From Candidatus Kryptobacter tengchongensis (GTDB taxonomy: Bacteria; Bacteroidota; Ignavibacteria; Kryptoniales; Kryptoniaceae): DNA of 64,000 nucleotides. Below are positions 25,330 to 34,481 of the stretch, one piece after another (positions within the stretch are counted from its first letter, which is position 1; the number at the start of each line of letters is the position of its first letter). Made by a program: the position numbers and the translations under genes. The notes beneath the pieces are model-generated. The model did not search any database. It was given only the letters and a program-made list of their open reading frames with translations, and was not told where the DNA came from. The stretch spans positions 1 through 64,000 of the forward strand of contig FAON01000014.1 in NCBI GenBank assembly GCA_001485605.1, written 5' to 3'.

Positions 25330-27531
25330 ATGTTTTATATCTTCTTTCTTATCTTCTTCTTTACGCTTCCATTATTTTCCCAGCCAAGTTTTGAAAATGG
25401 TTATGTTGTGTTTAAATTTTTTGCGCCTGAGGCTAATTCAGTTGCTATTGCTGGAGATTTTAACGGGTGGAGAAAAGATGATTTATTAACAAAAGATGAT
25501 AACGGAAATTGGTATGGAAAATTTAAAATCAAACCCGGACTTTATCAATATAAGTTCATCGTTGATGGCAGATGGATGCTTGATCCAGCTAACCCTGTAA
25601 AGGTTGAGAATTTTAATAAAACTGATTTTAATTCCGTTTTCGTTTTATCTTACGATTGGAAAATCCTTCTTCAATCGGAGCCAGATGCTAAACCAAACCC
25701 TGAGGATATTTATCCGAAAACAAACCGAATTTATCTCAATATAATCTGGCATCAACATCAACCTTCTTATCTTGATCCCGAAAAAGACCAATTGCAGGGA
25801 CCTTGGGTTAGAACTCATGGAACAAAGGATTATTACGATATGGCGAGCATGCTTGAAAATTATCCCGATATCCATGTAACTATAAATCTAACATCTTCTC
25901 TGCTTTATCAGTTAGATGAGTATTATGTCAAAAGATTAAAACCATATTTTGACCCGAAAAGGAATAGAATTGACACGAAGCGATATTTCAAAGATGGTGT
26001 TAAAATTGATCCATGGATTGATTTGATGTTAAAAGATTCTGAGGAATTTACGGACTTTGAACTTGGTTATGTTTACAAAAATTCATGGAATTGTTTCAGC
26101 GTAAGCGAGGTCGTGATGAGCAGATTTCCAGAGTATGAACAATTGAAAAATAAAGATCCTAAACATTATACGCCTGAAGATATCCGAAAAATAAAATTTT
26201 TCTTTTATTTAGCAAATTTTGATCCCGACTTTTTGAATGGAAAGGTGAAACTTGCGAATGGATTTGAGGTTGATATAACTGACCTTATCCAAAAGAAGGG
26301 AGACAAGTATTACCTTAAAAGAGAGATCACTGAAGATGATTGTAATCGGATTGTTGCTGAAACATACAAAATTTTATCCGCAATCGTTCCTATACATAAA
26401 AAATTAATGTATGATCCCGTTAAAAAAACGGGGCAGATTGAAGTTATAACAACTCCATTTTATCACCCAATTTTGCCTTTAATTTATGACACAGATATTG
26501 CGAAAATTTGCCAGCCTATGGATAATTTACCGGAGAGATTTAGTTATCCCGAAGATGCGGATGCTCAAGTTAAAAAGTCAATCGCATATTATCAAAAAAT
26601 TTTCGGAAGAAAACCTCTCGGGATGTGGCCAGCGGAAGGAGCCGTGGCTGAACAAATTATATCTGTTTTTGTGAGAAATGGAATAAAATGGATAGCAACG
26701 GATGAAAAGGTTCTCGCAAGATCAAAACCAGAAAATCAACCCTTTTACTATCCTTATTCTGTTGATGAAGATACCGTTTATGGCAATAAAGATGAAGCGA
26801 AGTCATTACTTATTGTTTTTAGGGATACGCGACTTTCTGATGCAATCGGATTTACATATCAGAACTATGAACCTGAAGTAGCAGCAGATGATTTTATAAG
26901 ATATGTGTTAAGTTTTGCCCCTGAAAACCCATTTGAGGAAAGATTGATCACCGTTATACTTGATGGTGAAAATGCATGGGAATGGTATAGGAAAGATGAA
27001 GACGGTAAAGCTTTTTTAAACGCTCTTTACCGAAAATTGAGTAAATTACATAAAAATGGACAAATCATAACTGTGACATTAAGCGAATGGATTTACGGAA
27101 ATCCAATGCGTGGTGTTAAGGCTCATAAAATCACATCGCATCAAGAACTTGAACCACTTTGGCCGGGTAGTTGGATAAATGCTAATTTTGATACCTGGAT
27201 CGGCGAGGAAGAGGAAAATTTAGCTTGGGAATATCTTTCAAAAGTTAGAAAAGATGTTGAGAAACTTAAAATTCAGCGACCAAATCCTTTTTTAGATTTG
27301 CCAAAATCAGGGACGAAGGAATATTTTGAATATAAAGCCTGGGAATCGCTTTACTCCGCTGAAGGTAGCGACTGGTTTTGGTGGTATGGTAAAGATCAAA
27401 CGGCACTTGGTGGAGATGAACCATTTGATGTTGGTTTTAGAACTCATCTAATCAATGTTTATAAATTTCTGCAAAAAGCTGGTTACAATGTAAATGTTCC
27501 AGAATTTTTGTTAAAATCAATTTTGAAATGA
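25330..27531 (+). CDS. Exported GH57 alpha-amylase with N-terminal CBM48-like domain
   Basis: A 733-residue glucanase. A hydrophobic signal (MFYIFFLIFFFTLPLFSQ) is followed by a glycogen-binding CBM48-like domain (about 20-95, VAIAGDFNGWRKDD) and a GH57 barrel from about residue 135. GH57 motif 1 is IIWHQHQP. The probable nucleophile is Glu436 in GMWPAEGA, and the probable acid/base Asp545 is in DGENAWEW. The end of the domain shows WFWWYGKD, typical of the amylase/amylopullulanase branch. There is no sorting domain, so the enzyme is probably periplasmic, acting between the surface GH13 enzyme and the ABC importer. GH57 enzymes are concentrated in thermophiles. The next gene starts 1 bp after its stop, so it is co-transcribed with the transporter. 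Confidence 0.88.
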   Translation: MFYIFFLIFFFTLPLFSQPSFENGYVVFKFFAPEANSVAIAGDFNGWRKDDLLTKDDNGNWYGKFKIKPGLYQYKFIVDGRWMLDPANPVKVENFNKTDFNSVFVLSYDWKILLQSEPDAKPNPEDIYPKTNRIYLNIIWHQHQPSYLDPEKDQLQGPWVRTHGTKDYYDMASMLENYPDIHVTINLTSSLLYQLDEYYVKRLKPYFDPKRNRIDTKRYFKDGVKIDPWIDLMLKDSEEFTDFELGYVYKNSWNCFSVSEVVMSRFPEYEQLKNKDPKHYTPEDIRKIKFFFYLANFDPDFLNGKVKLANGFEVDITDLIQKKGDKYYLKREITEDDCNRIVAETYKILSAIVPIHKKLMYDPVKKTGQIEVITTPFYHPILPLIYDTDIAKICQPMDNLPERFSYPEDADAQVKKSIAYYQKIFGRKPLGMWPAEGAVAEQIISVFVRNGIKWIATDEKVLARSKPENQPFYYPYSVDEDTVYGNKDEAKSLLIVFRDTRLSDAIGFTYQNYEPEVAADDFIRYVLSFAPENPFEERLITVILDGENAWEWYRKDEDGKAFLNALYRKLSKLHKNGQIITVTLSEWIYGNPMRGVKAHKITSHQELEPLWPGSWINANFDTWIGEEEENLAWEYLSKVRKDVEKLKIQRPNPFLDLPKSGTKEYFEYKAWESLYSAEGSDWFWWYGKDQTALGGDEPFDVGFRTHLINVYKFLQKAGYNVNVPEFLLKSILK

Positions 27532-27532
27532 G

Positions 27533-28765
27533 ATGAAAATTGTGAAGTTGGTTTCAATTGCGTTAATGCTTTTTTTCCTCGTCTCATGTTCTTCAAATAA
27601 CCCAAGTCAAATCCGAATAGTCATCTGGCATCAGAAACCCCCAGGAGAAAGGGAAATACTTGAGCAAGCAGTGAAAAAGTATATGGAAATTCATCCAAAT
27701 ATAAAGATTATCGTTTTATACAAAGAGACTGAGGAACTTAGATCGGCATACATAATATCTGCCATAGCTGGTAAGGGACCTGACATTGTTTATGGTCCAA
27801 GTGATCAGGTTGGACCTTTTGAACTGCTTGAGATTATAAAACCACTTGAGCAAATTTTTGATACAAGTTTTTTAAATCAATTTGACCCACGGGGTTTGCT
27901 CTGGTATAAAGGACATCTTTATCAAATTGGAGATCAAATTGGGAATCATCTTTTTCTTTTATACAATAAAGATCTTGTCAAAAAGCCACCTCAGACAATG
28001 AATGAATTAATTCAAATTGGGAAAGAGTTAACAAAAGATTTTGACGGGGATGGGAAAATTGACCAATATGGTCTTGTTTGGAATTATACAGAGCCGTTTT
28101 TTTTCATTCCCTTTCTAACTGGATTCGGTGGGTGGGTGATGGATTCATTGGGAAATCCAACTTTAAATAGTCAATCAACTGTAAAGGCGTTAAAGTTTGT
28201 CCGTGATTTGAGGGATAAGTTTAAAATTATCCCTCGTGAGTGTGATTATAATACAGCTGATGCTTTGTTTAAGGAAGGAAGAGCGGGGATGCTTATAAAT
28301 GGACCTTGGTCAATTGGTGGTTATAAAAAAGCGGGGGTTAAATTTGGAATAACCAGAATTCCAAAAGTTGATGAAACCGGACTTTGGCCAGCTCCAATGA
28401 TTTCCATAAAGGGTTATTCCATTAATATGAATGTTGATGAAGGTAAATTGCCTTATGTTGTAGATTTGTTAAAATATCTTGTCAGTGCGGAGGTTCAGCT
28501 TGAACTTACTAAAACACTCGGCACAATCCCAACGCATAAGAAAGCACTTGAAAGCGAGATTGTAAAGAATGACCCGCTTGTTCAATCTTCAATATGGCAA
28601 GCTGAGGTAGGGAAGCCGATGCCTGTGGTTCCAGAGCTTAGAGCGATATGGGATTCAATGCGCCCATATTACCAAGCAGTTCTCGGTGGAACTATGACCC
28701 CTGAAGAAGCAGCTCGGAAAATGCAAGAGCTTGCGCTAAAAAAAATTGAAGAGATGAATGAATAG
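27533..28765 (+). CDS. Sugar ABC transporter substrate-binding lipoprotein (MalE-like)
   Basis: A 410-residue family 1 extracellular solute-binding protein. The signal peptide ends in the lipobox LVSC (Cys19), giving a membrane-anchored lipoprotein. The sequence has the hallmark segments of the maltose-binding group: KGPDIVYGPSDQ, a hinge region with YNKDLVKKPPQTMNELI, and RAGMLINGPWSI. It should bind malto-oligosaccharides released by the upstream amylases and hand them to the two permeases. It starts 1 bp after the GH57 stop codon and overlaps the next gene by 8 bp, so translation is probably coupled. Confidence 0.87.
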   Translation: MKIVKLVSIALMLFFLVSCSSNNPSQIRIVIWHQKPPGEREILEQAVKKYMEIHPNIKIIVLYKETEELRSAYIISAIAGKGPDIVYGPSDQVGPFELLEIIKPLEQIFDTSFLNQFDPRGLLWYKGHLYQIGDQIGNHLFLLYNKDLVKKPPQTMNELIQIGKELTKDFDGDGKIDQYGLVWNYTEPFFFIPFLTGFGGWVMDSLGNPTLNSQSTVKALKFVRDLRDKFKIIPRECDYNTADALFKEGRAGMLINGPWSIGGYKKAGVKFGITRIPKVDETGLWPAPMISIKGYSINMNVDEGKLPYVVDLLKYLVSAEVQLELTKTLGTIPTHKKALESEIVKNDPLVQSSIWQAEVGKPMPVVPELRAIWDSMRPYYQAVLGGTMTPEEAARKMQELALKKIEEMNE

Positions 28766-29639
28766 AAAAACTCTATTCATACTTGCGCTTCTTCTCCCAG
28801 CATTGTTGATAATGTTCGGAGTTATCGTTTATCCTTTCTTTTATAACATCCTCCTTTCCTTATCAAATATGAGCCTGCGTCATTTTCGGGATTGGAGGAT
28901 AATTGGCTTAAAACAATATGTAAAGGTTTTTACCGAAAATACTTTTTATGTTGTGTTTTTTAAAACTGTAATCTGGACATTTGTAAATGTTAGTTTCCAT
29001 GTTGTAATAGGTGTTTTTCTTGCGTTGATTTTAAATAGGAAATCTTTAAAATTTAAACCTGTTTTTAGAACGCTTTTGATTTTACCTTGGGCGATTCCAC
29101 AAGTTATAACTGCGCTGACTTGGCGAAGTATGTTTAATTACGAATATGGGGCAATAAATATATTCATTGCGAAGTATTTTAACATGTCCCCTGTTGAATG
29201 GCTTTTAAGACCTTTTGAAGCTTTTACAGCTTGCATTATCACCAATGTATGGCTTGGGTTCCCATTTATGATGGTTGTAGCTCTTGGCGGGTTACAGAGC
29301 ATCCCACATGAGCTTTATGAAGCAGCTGATATTGACGGGGCATCGGCTTGGCAAAAGTTTAAAAATATAACTGTGCCGTTTTTAAGACCAGTTATGGCTC
29401 CAGCAATTACGCTTGGGATCATCTGGACATTTAACAACCTTAACATTGTTTGGCTTGTTTCAAATGGCGGTGAACCAAGCGATCAAACACATATACTTGT
29501 CTCATATGTTTATAAAGCTGCCTTTAACCTCTATAGATATGGCTATGCTGCTGCTCTATCGGTTGTGATATTTTTAATTTTGCTCGTTATCGGAATTTAT
29601 TTCTTAAAGAAAACGAGAGCAGTTGAATCTGTCTATTAA
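28758..29639 (+). CDS. Sugar ABC transporter permease (MalF-like)
   Basis: A 293-residue inner-membrane protein with six predicted transmembrane helices. The EAA loop that contacts the ATPase reads YEAADIDGASAWQKFKNITV (about 190-209), the conserved form for carbohydrate transporters. It pairs with the permease that follows. It is shorter than enterobacterial MalF and lacks the large periplasmic loop, as is usual for this family outside enterics. Confidence 0.9.
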   Translation: MNRKTLFILALLLPALLIMFGVIVYPFFYNILLSLSNMSLRHFRDWRIIGLKQYVKVFTENTFYVVFFKTVIWTFVNVSFHVVIGVFLALILNRKSLKFKPVFRTLLILPWAIPQVITALTWRSMFNYEYGAINIFIAKYFNMSPVEWLLRPFEAFTACIITNVWLGFPFMMVVALGGLQSIPHELYEAADIDGASAWQKFKNITVPFLRPVMAPAITLGIIWTFNNLNIVWLVSNGGEPSDQTHILVSYVYKAAFNLYRYGYAAALSVVIFLILLVIGIYFLKKTRAVESVY

Positions 29640-29660
29640 AAATCAAAAAATTTGCCGAAG

Positions 29661-30503
29661 ATGAATCAGTATAAAGCAAAACAGTTTTTCATTGACATTT
29701 TAATATATCTTTTTCTCGTTCTTTTCACACTTGCTGTTATTTATCCAATTTTAAATGTTGTGAGTATTTCCCTTAGACCTGCGGACAAGCTTTTATCAAC
29801 ATCTTTGAGAATTATACCTGAAAATGCGACGCTAAGCTCGTATATTCAGTTGTTCAAATCCACGCCTTTTTTAAGGTGGCTTTTTAATTCTACTTTTGTC
29901 TCTTTTGTTGTGATGTTAACAGGGGTAACGCTTGCTTCAACTGCTGGATATGCTTTATCAAGATTTAGTTTCTGGGGCAAAAAAGCGGTAATGATTGGAA
30001 TTTTGATCACGCAAATGTTCCCCGCAACTATGCTTTTGCTCCCACTTTACATTATGCTTATTAAACTTCACCTTCTAAATAGCTATCTTGGGCTTATCAT
30101 AGTTTACACATCTACAGCTTTGCCATTTTGTGTCTGGCAGATGAAGGGATATTATGATACGATACCCGTAAGTTTGGAGGAAGCAGCAAGAATTGATGGA
30201 TGCAATCAATTTCAAGCGTTTTACAAAGTGGTTTTTCCGCTTGCCTTGCCAGCCCTTGTTATAACTGCGCTTTTTTCTTTTATGTCTGCTTGGGCTGAAT
30301 ATGTTGTGGCTGCTCAGATTTTGCAAGAGCCAGAGCTTTACACTCTTGCAATTGGGCTAAAACAGTTTGAATCAAGTATGGCAACCGAATGGGGATTATA
30401 CGCTGCTGGTTCTTTGATTGTAAGCATACCGGCTGTCTTGTTGTTTTTGATTTTGAGCAAATATCTAATATCTGGTTTGACTCTTGGAAGTGTAAAGGGT
30501 TAA
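29661..30503 (+). CDS. Sugar ABC transporter permease (MalG-like)
   Basis: About 280 residues with six transmembrane helices. The EAA loop reads EEAARIDGCNQFQAFYKVVF, followed by PLALPAL. ATG 29661 (MNQYKAKQ) is preferred; TTG at 29652 is in the same frame only nine bases upstream and neither has a clear ribosome-binding site. It forms the heteromeric channel with the MalF-like protein. No gene for the cognate MalK/MsmX-type ATPase is found in the window, so an ATPase encoded elsewhere must energise the transporter. Confidence 0.9.
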   Translation: MNQYKAKQFFIDILIYLFLVLFTLAVIYPILNVVSISLRPADKLLSTSLRIIPENATLSSYIQLFKSTPFLRWLFNSTFVSFVVMLTGVTLASTAGYALSRFSFWGKKAVMIGILITQMFPATMLLLPLYIMLIKLHLLNSYLGLIIVYTSTALPFCVWQMKGYYDTIPVSLEEAARIDGCNQFQAFYKVVFPLALPALVITALFSFMSAWAEYVVAAQILQEPELYTLAIGLKQFESSMATEWGLYAAGSLIVSIPAVLLFLILSKYLISGLTLGSVKG

Positions 30504-30523
30504 AAATAAAATTTGGTTGAAAT

Positions 30524-31327
30524 ATGAAGATGAAAATTAACGAGATAAACATTGACTACAACTTCTACAGAGTTGAAGATTCCCCGACCGTGGTCTTTGT
30601 TCATGGTTTTCCTTTCAATCAAAAGATGTGGGCTCCGCAGGTTGAGGTTTTAAAAGGTAAATGCTCCGTTTTAACCTACGATGGACGTGGGCTTGGGCAA
30701 AGTGAAGTTGGAGATGGACAGTTTATGTTTGAAAATCTTGTTGATGATTTTATTGAATTGTTAAGAAGTTTGAAAATTGGAAGGGTAATCGCTTGCGGTT
30801 TATCAATGGGTGGATATGTAATTTTAAGAGCTTATGAAAAACAACCGTCGCTGTTTCATTCCTTAATTTTGTGTGATACGAGGTCTGAAGCGGATGGGAA
30901 CGAGGCAAAATTGAGAAGGGCACAAATGCTTCATGTTTTAAAATTTCACGGGAAGGAGAAATTTGCTGACGAGTTCATCAAAACCGTTTTGTCGCCAAAA
31001 ACATTTGAAAGGAAAAGCGAAATTGTTAATTTCGTGCGTGATATGATCATTCAAAATAGTGAAATTGGAATTGCCGGAAATTTGATTGCGCTTTCAACAA
31101 GAACCGATACATCACATTTGCTTGAAAAAATAGATATCCCTGTTCTGATCATCGTCGGCGAAGATGATGTATTGACACCACCTTCGCTTGCTCAAACTCT
31201 TCACAGCAAAATAAAAAATAGTCATTTAGCAGTAATTCCATCCGCAGGACATTTAAGTAATCTTGAAAATAGCGAAAAGTTTAACGATGTATTTTTAAAA
31301 TTTCTGAAAGATGTATGCCAGATTTAA
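30524..31327 (+). CDS. Alpha/beta-fold hydrolase
   Basis: A 267-residue cytoplasmic hydrolase with the oxyanion-hole motif HGFPFN (about 27-32), the nucleophile elbow GLSMGG (Ser about 94), a late acid in VGEDDVLTP and the final catalytic His in SAGHLSNLE. It is most like the 3-oxoadipate enol-lactonase/esterase branch, but the substrate cannot be read from sequence. It starts 20 bp after the permease gene and is probably part of the same transcript. A link to sugar use is not evident. It ends one base before the convergent metE stop codon. Confidence 0.8.
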   Translation: MKMKINEINIDYNFYRVEDSPTVVFVHGFPFNQKMWAPQVEVLKGKCSVLTYDGRGLGQSEVGDGQFMFENLVDDFIELLRSLKIGRVIACGLSMGGYVILRAYEKQPSLFHSLILCDTRSEADGNEAKLRRAQMLHVLKFHGKEKFADEFIKTVLSPKTFERKSEIVNFVRDMIIQNSEIGIAGNLIALSTRTDTSHLLEKIDIPVLIIVGEDDVLTPPSLAQTLHSKIKNSHLAVIPSAGHLSNLENSEKFNDVFLKFLKDVCQI

Positions 31328-31328
31328 A

Positions 31329-33623
31329 TCAATCTCCATATCTTTCTCTCATTATTTGAGCAACTTGAACTAAATTTTGAAGTGATGGAATGACCTCCTC
31401 CCAATTTCTGGTTTTTAAGCCACAATCTGGGTTTATCCATATTAAATTTTTGTCAATAACTTTTACCGATCTTTCCGCTATCTCAAGCATCTCCTCAACT
31501 GATGGAACTCTTGGTGAGTGAATGTCGTAAACACCTGGACCAATCCCGTGGTCATAATTAAACTTTTCAAAGGCATCAAGGATTTCTCCTTTACTTCTTG
31601 ATGCTTCTATTAAAATTACATCTGAGTCCATGGCATAGATATAATCAATGATTTCATTGAATTCAGAATAGCACATATGCGTTTGTATTTGTGTTTCTGG
31701 TTTAACGAGTTCATTTGTTAGCTTAAATGCATTGACTGCCCACTCAAGATATTCTTTCTGTTTAGATTTTTTCAATGGTAATCCTTCTCTAAAAGCTGGT
31801 TCATCAATTTGGATTACTTTTATTCCTGCTCTCTCAAGGTCAAGCACTTCTTCTCTAAGAGCAAGGGCAATTTGATAGGCAATTTCTTTCTTCGGTATAT
31901 CTTTCCTGTAAAAAGACCAATTCAAAATCGTAACAGGACCTGTAAGCATTCCCTTAACTGGTTTTGATGTGAGGGATTGGGCATATGTTATTTCTTTTAC
32001 CGTCATAGGTTCAGGTCTTGATACATCGCCGTAAATTATCGGGGGACGGACATATCTTGTCCCGTATGATTGAACCCATCCATTTTTTGTAAATGCGAAA
32101 CCTTTCATCTTTTGACCGAAGAATTCCACCATGTCAGACCTTTCAAATTCACCATGAACAAGCACATCAAGACCAAGTTTTTCTTGTACATCAATCACAT
32201 TTTTTATCTGTTCCTTTATAAAGTTTTCGTATTCTTCATTTGAAATTTTCCCGGAGTTGAAATCAGCCCTTGCTTTCCTTACTTCTTTTGTCTGGGGAAA
32301 ACTTCCAATTGTTGTGGTTGGAAACTTCGGAAGCCCAAGCATTGAGATTTGTTTTTTATATCTTTCGCTGAATGAATCTTTCCTTCCAATTTTTTTCTCA
32401 TCTATTTGTGCAACTTTCTTTCTAACTTCATCATCTTTAAATTCGTCCCTCAATGCCTGAAGATTTTGCGATGGGACTGGGTAATTTTCATTGAAAATTT
32501 TTTTCAATATCTTAAGTTCATCAAGTCGCTCATTTGCGAAAGATAAAAGCCCAAGTAGTTTATCATCAAGATGACCTTTCTCAGGCTCAATTGAAATTGG
32601 CAGGTGGAAAAGTGGGGAAGAATTTGAAAGGATTAATCTATCTTCATTTACGAATTTTAGCAGTTCATTTATTAAATCAACGGTTTTTTGGAAGTCAATT
32701 TTCCATGGGTCTCGTCCTGAGACAACACCAGCAATAAGTTTCTTATCGGAGGGGAAACCAAATCTTTTAATGTTATCAAAATTCTCATCGTTTATCGTAA
32801 GATCAAGCCCTATGCCGTGAACAGGAAGATCAAAAACTATTTTTTCATATTTTGATAAACTCTCGTAATATGTATGAACGAAAATTTCAATCTTCTCAAG
32901 TCCATCCGTCAAGATTTTATAAGCTTCAATTAGAGTTGTAACATCTTCATCCTCAAGGTCAAGCACCAGAGATGGTTCATCAAGTTGTATTGTTTTGACT
33001 CCATTTTCTTCAAGTTCTTTTAAAATCATGTTGTAAACCTTTGATGCAGAAAAGACGAGGTCTTTAAATTTTGGGGTTTCATTTGCTTTTACCATATGAG
33101 TTAAAAGTTTGCCTTCCTGTTTCTGTGGAACTTTGCCAAGCCAGATGTATGTGAACGGACCGATGAGAACTGGTTTTGTTTCAATTCCAAGTTTTTCTTT
33201 GGCGAATTTATATGATTCAAGCGGACGATTTTTCAAGAGTTTAAATTCAACCTCAAATTCTGGGACGATGTAATGATAATTTGTATCAAACCACTTTGTC
33301 ATTTCGCAGGCAATTGCGGTCTTGCTTCCTCTTGCCATTGCAAAATATGTGTCAAGATCAAGATTCCCTCCAAACCTTTTTGGAATCACACCGAGCATTG
33401 TTGATATATCAAGAACGAAGTCATAAAGTGAAAAGTCATTTGATGGTATGAGGTCAAGCTCTGCATTTTTCAGGATGGTGAGGCGTTGTATCTGAATTTT
33501 TTCAGCTTCGCTGTAAAGTTGTTCTTTTGTTATTTCACCAGCCCAGTAGCTCTCAACGACTTTTTTAAGCTCCCTGTTTGGACCAATCTTCGGATAACCA
33601 AAAGCGGTTGTTTTTATTGCCAT
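31329..33623 (-). CDS. metE: Cobalamin-independent methionine synthase
   Basis: A 764-residue enzyme that moves the methyl group from 5-methyltetrahydrofolate-triglutamate to homocysteine. The N-terminal half-barrel starts with FGYPKIGPNRELKK. The C-terminal catalytic barrel has FPTTTIGSFPQT, the zinc-binding His and Cys in QTHMCYSEF, and the third zinc ligand in NPDCGLKTR. Length matches the family. It is transcribed alone from a strong promoter at 33667-33695. The leader is only about 37 nt, too short for a SAM riboswitch. Confidence 0.96.
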   Translation of the reverse strand: MAIKTTAFGYPKIGPNRELKKVVESYWAGEITKEQLYSEAEKIQIQRLTILKNAELDLIPSNDFSLYDFVLDISTMLGVIPKRFGGNLDLDTYFAMARGSKTAIACEMTKWFDTNYHYIVPEFEVEFKLLKNRPLESYKFAKEKLGIETKPVLIGPFTYIWLGKVPQKQEGKLLTHMVKANETPKFKDLVFSASKVYNMILKELEENGVKTIQLDEPSLVLDLEDEDVTTLIEAYKILTDGLEKIEIFVHTYYESLSKYEKIVFDLPVHGIGLDLTINDENFDNIKRFGFPSDKKLIAGVVSGRDPWKIDFQKTVDLINELLKFVNEDRLILSNSSPLFHLPISIEPEKGHLDDKLLGLLSFANERLDELKILKKIFNENYPVPSQNLQALRDEFKDDEVRKKVAQIDEKKIGRKDSFSERYKKQISMLGLPKFPTTTIGSFPQTKEVRKARADFNSGKISNEEYENFIKEQIKNVIDVQEKLGLDVLVHGEFERSDMVEFFGQKMKGFAFTKNGWVQSYGTRYVRPPIIYGDVSRPEPMTVKEITYAQSLTSKPVKGMLTGPVTILNWSFYRKDIPKKEIAYQIALALREEVLDLERAGIKVIQIDEPAFREGLPLKKSKQKEYLEWAVNAFKLTNELVKPETQIQTHMCYSEFNEIIDYIYAMDSDVILIEASRSKGEILDAFEKFNYDHGIGPGVYDIHSPRVPSVEEMLEIAERSVKVIDKNLIWINPDCGLKTRNWEEVIPSLQNLVQVAQIMRERYGD

Positions 33624-33666
33624 ATTTCTCTGATTTTGTTTTTAAGATTCGCTTTATGTTGTTTAA

Positions 33667-33695
33667 ATTATACAAAAAAGAAAATCTTTTTGCAA
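33667..33695 (-). promoter_or_regulatory. metE promoter
   Basis: On the minus strand, TTGCAA (33690-33695), 17-bp spacer, perfect TATAAT (33667-33672). The predicted transcript starts near 33660, about 37 nt before the metE start codon. Confidence 0.65.
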
Positions 33696-33742
33696 AAGTT
33701 AATTTGTTTATCTTGAGCGTTAAAGACAAACAATTTCTTGGC

Positions 33743-33771
33743 TTGCATTTAATCGTTTTAAAAATTATATT
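33743..33771 (+). promoter_or_regulatory. Promoter of the Crp/Fnr-type regulator
   Basis: TTGCAT (33743-33748), 17-bp spacer, TATATT (33766-33771), giving a leader of about 20 nt before ATG 33798. It is divergent from the metE promoter, with about 50 bp between the two -35 boxes. Confidence 0.55.
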
Positions 33772-33797
33772 ACTAAAAAATCAAATTTCACTTGCCT

Positions 33798-34481
33798 ATG
33801 GTTGAGGATATAAACTTTCTTAGAAATGTTTCAATCTTTGAGGAACTTCCTGAGAGGGATCTTGAGAAGATAGCAAAGCTTGGAACGAGAAAGGTATTCT
33901 CAAAGGGGAATGTGATTTTAATGGAGGATGAGATCGGAAGCGCGCTTTTTATTATAATTAATGGCAAGGTTAAAGTATCAAGACTGGATGAAACGGGTAG
34001 GGAAGTTATACTTTCAATTCTTGGACCCGGTGAGGTTTTCGGTGAGATGTCACTGCTTGACGGATTAAAAAGGTCTGCTACGGTTTCTGCGCTTACAGAT
34101 ACGGAAGTTTTAATAATTTATAGAGATGACTTTTTAAATTTGCTAAATAAACATCCACAAATAGCGATCTCGTTGTTAAGGGAATTAACTCAGAGATTGA
34201 GAAAGGCTGATATGCAGATTAAGAGTTTATCTTTGAAAGACGCTGAAGGGAGAATTGGTTGTGTTCTGATCATGCTTGCTGATGATCTCGGAAAGATGTA
34301 TAAAGGTCATGTCATAGTTGAGGGGCTTCCTACTCAGCAAGACCTTGCAAATATGGCTGGGACATCAAGGGAAACAGTATCAAGGATTTTATCAAAGTTT
34401 GAGAAAAATGGCTTGATAAAAATTGAGGGGAAAAAGCTTATAATACTTGAGTATGAAAAAATGAAACAGATGTTTAAGTGA
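33798..34481 (+). CDS. Crp/Fnr-family transcriptional regulator
   Basis: About 227 residues. The cyclic-nucleotide-binding fold spans about 8-125 (FIIINGKVKVSRLDETGREV, then LGPGEVFGEMSLLDG). A long dimer helix (about 112-150) leads to a Crp-type winged helix (about 165-220, with TQQDLANMAGTSRETVSRIL as recognition region). ATG 33798 is chosen over TTG 33792 because the family normally starts close to this point. No Fnr-type N-terminal cysteine cluster is present, so it is not an oxygen-sensing Fnr. Whether it binds cAMP cannot be judged. Its last codons overlap the next gene by 4 bp. Confidence 0.88.
   Translation: MVEDINFLRNVSIFEELPERDLEKIAKLGTRKVFSKGNVILMEDEIGSALFIIINGKVKVSRLDETGREVILSILGPGEVFGEMSLLDGLKRSATVSALTDTEVLIIYRDDFLNLLNKHPQIAISLLRELTQRLRKADMQIKSLSLKDAEGRIGCVLIMLADDLGKMYKGHVIVEGLPTQQDLANMAGTSRETVSRILSKFEKNGLIKIEGKKLIILEYEKMKQMFK

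Noticed and set aside
33624-33660. SAM or cobalamin riboswitch before metE
   Set aside because: The leader predicted from the promoter is about 37 nt, too short for any known riboswitch of these classes.
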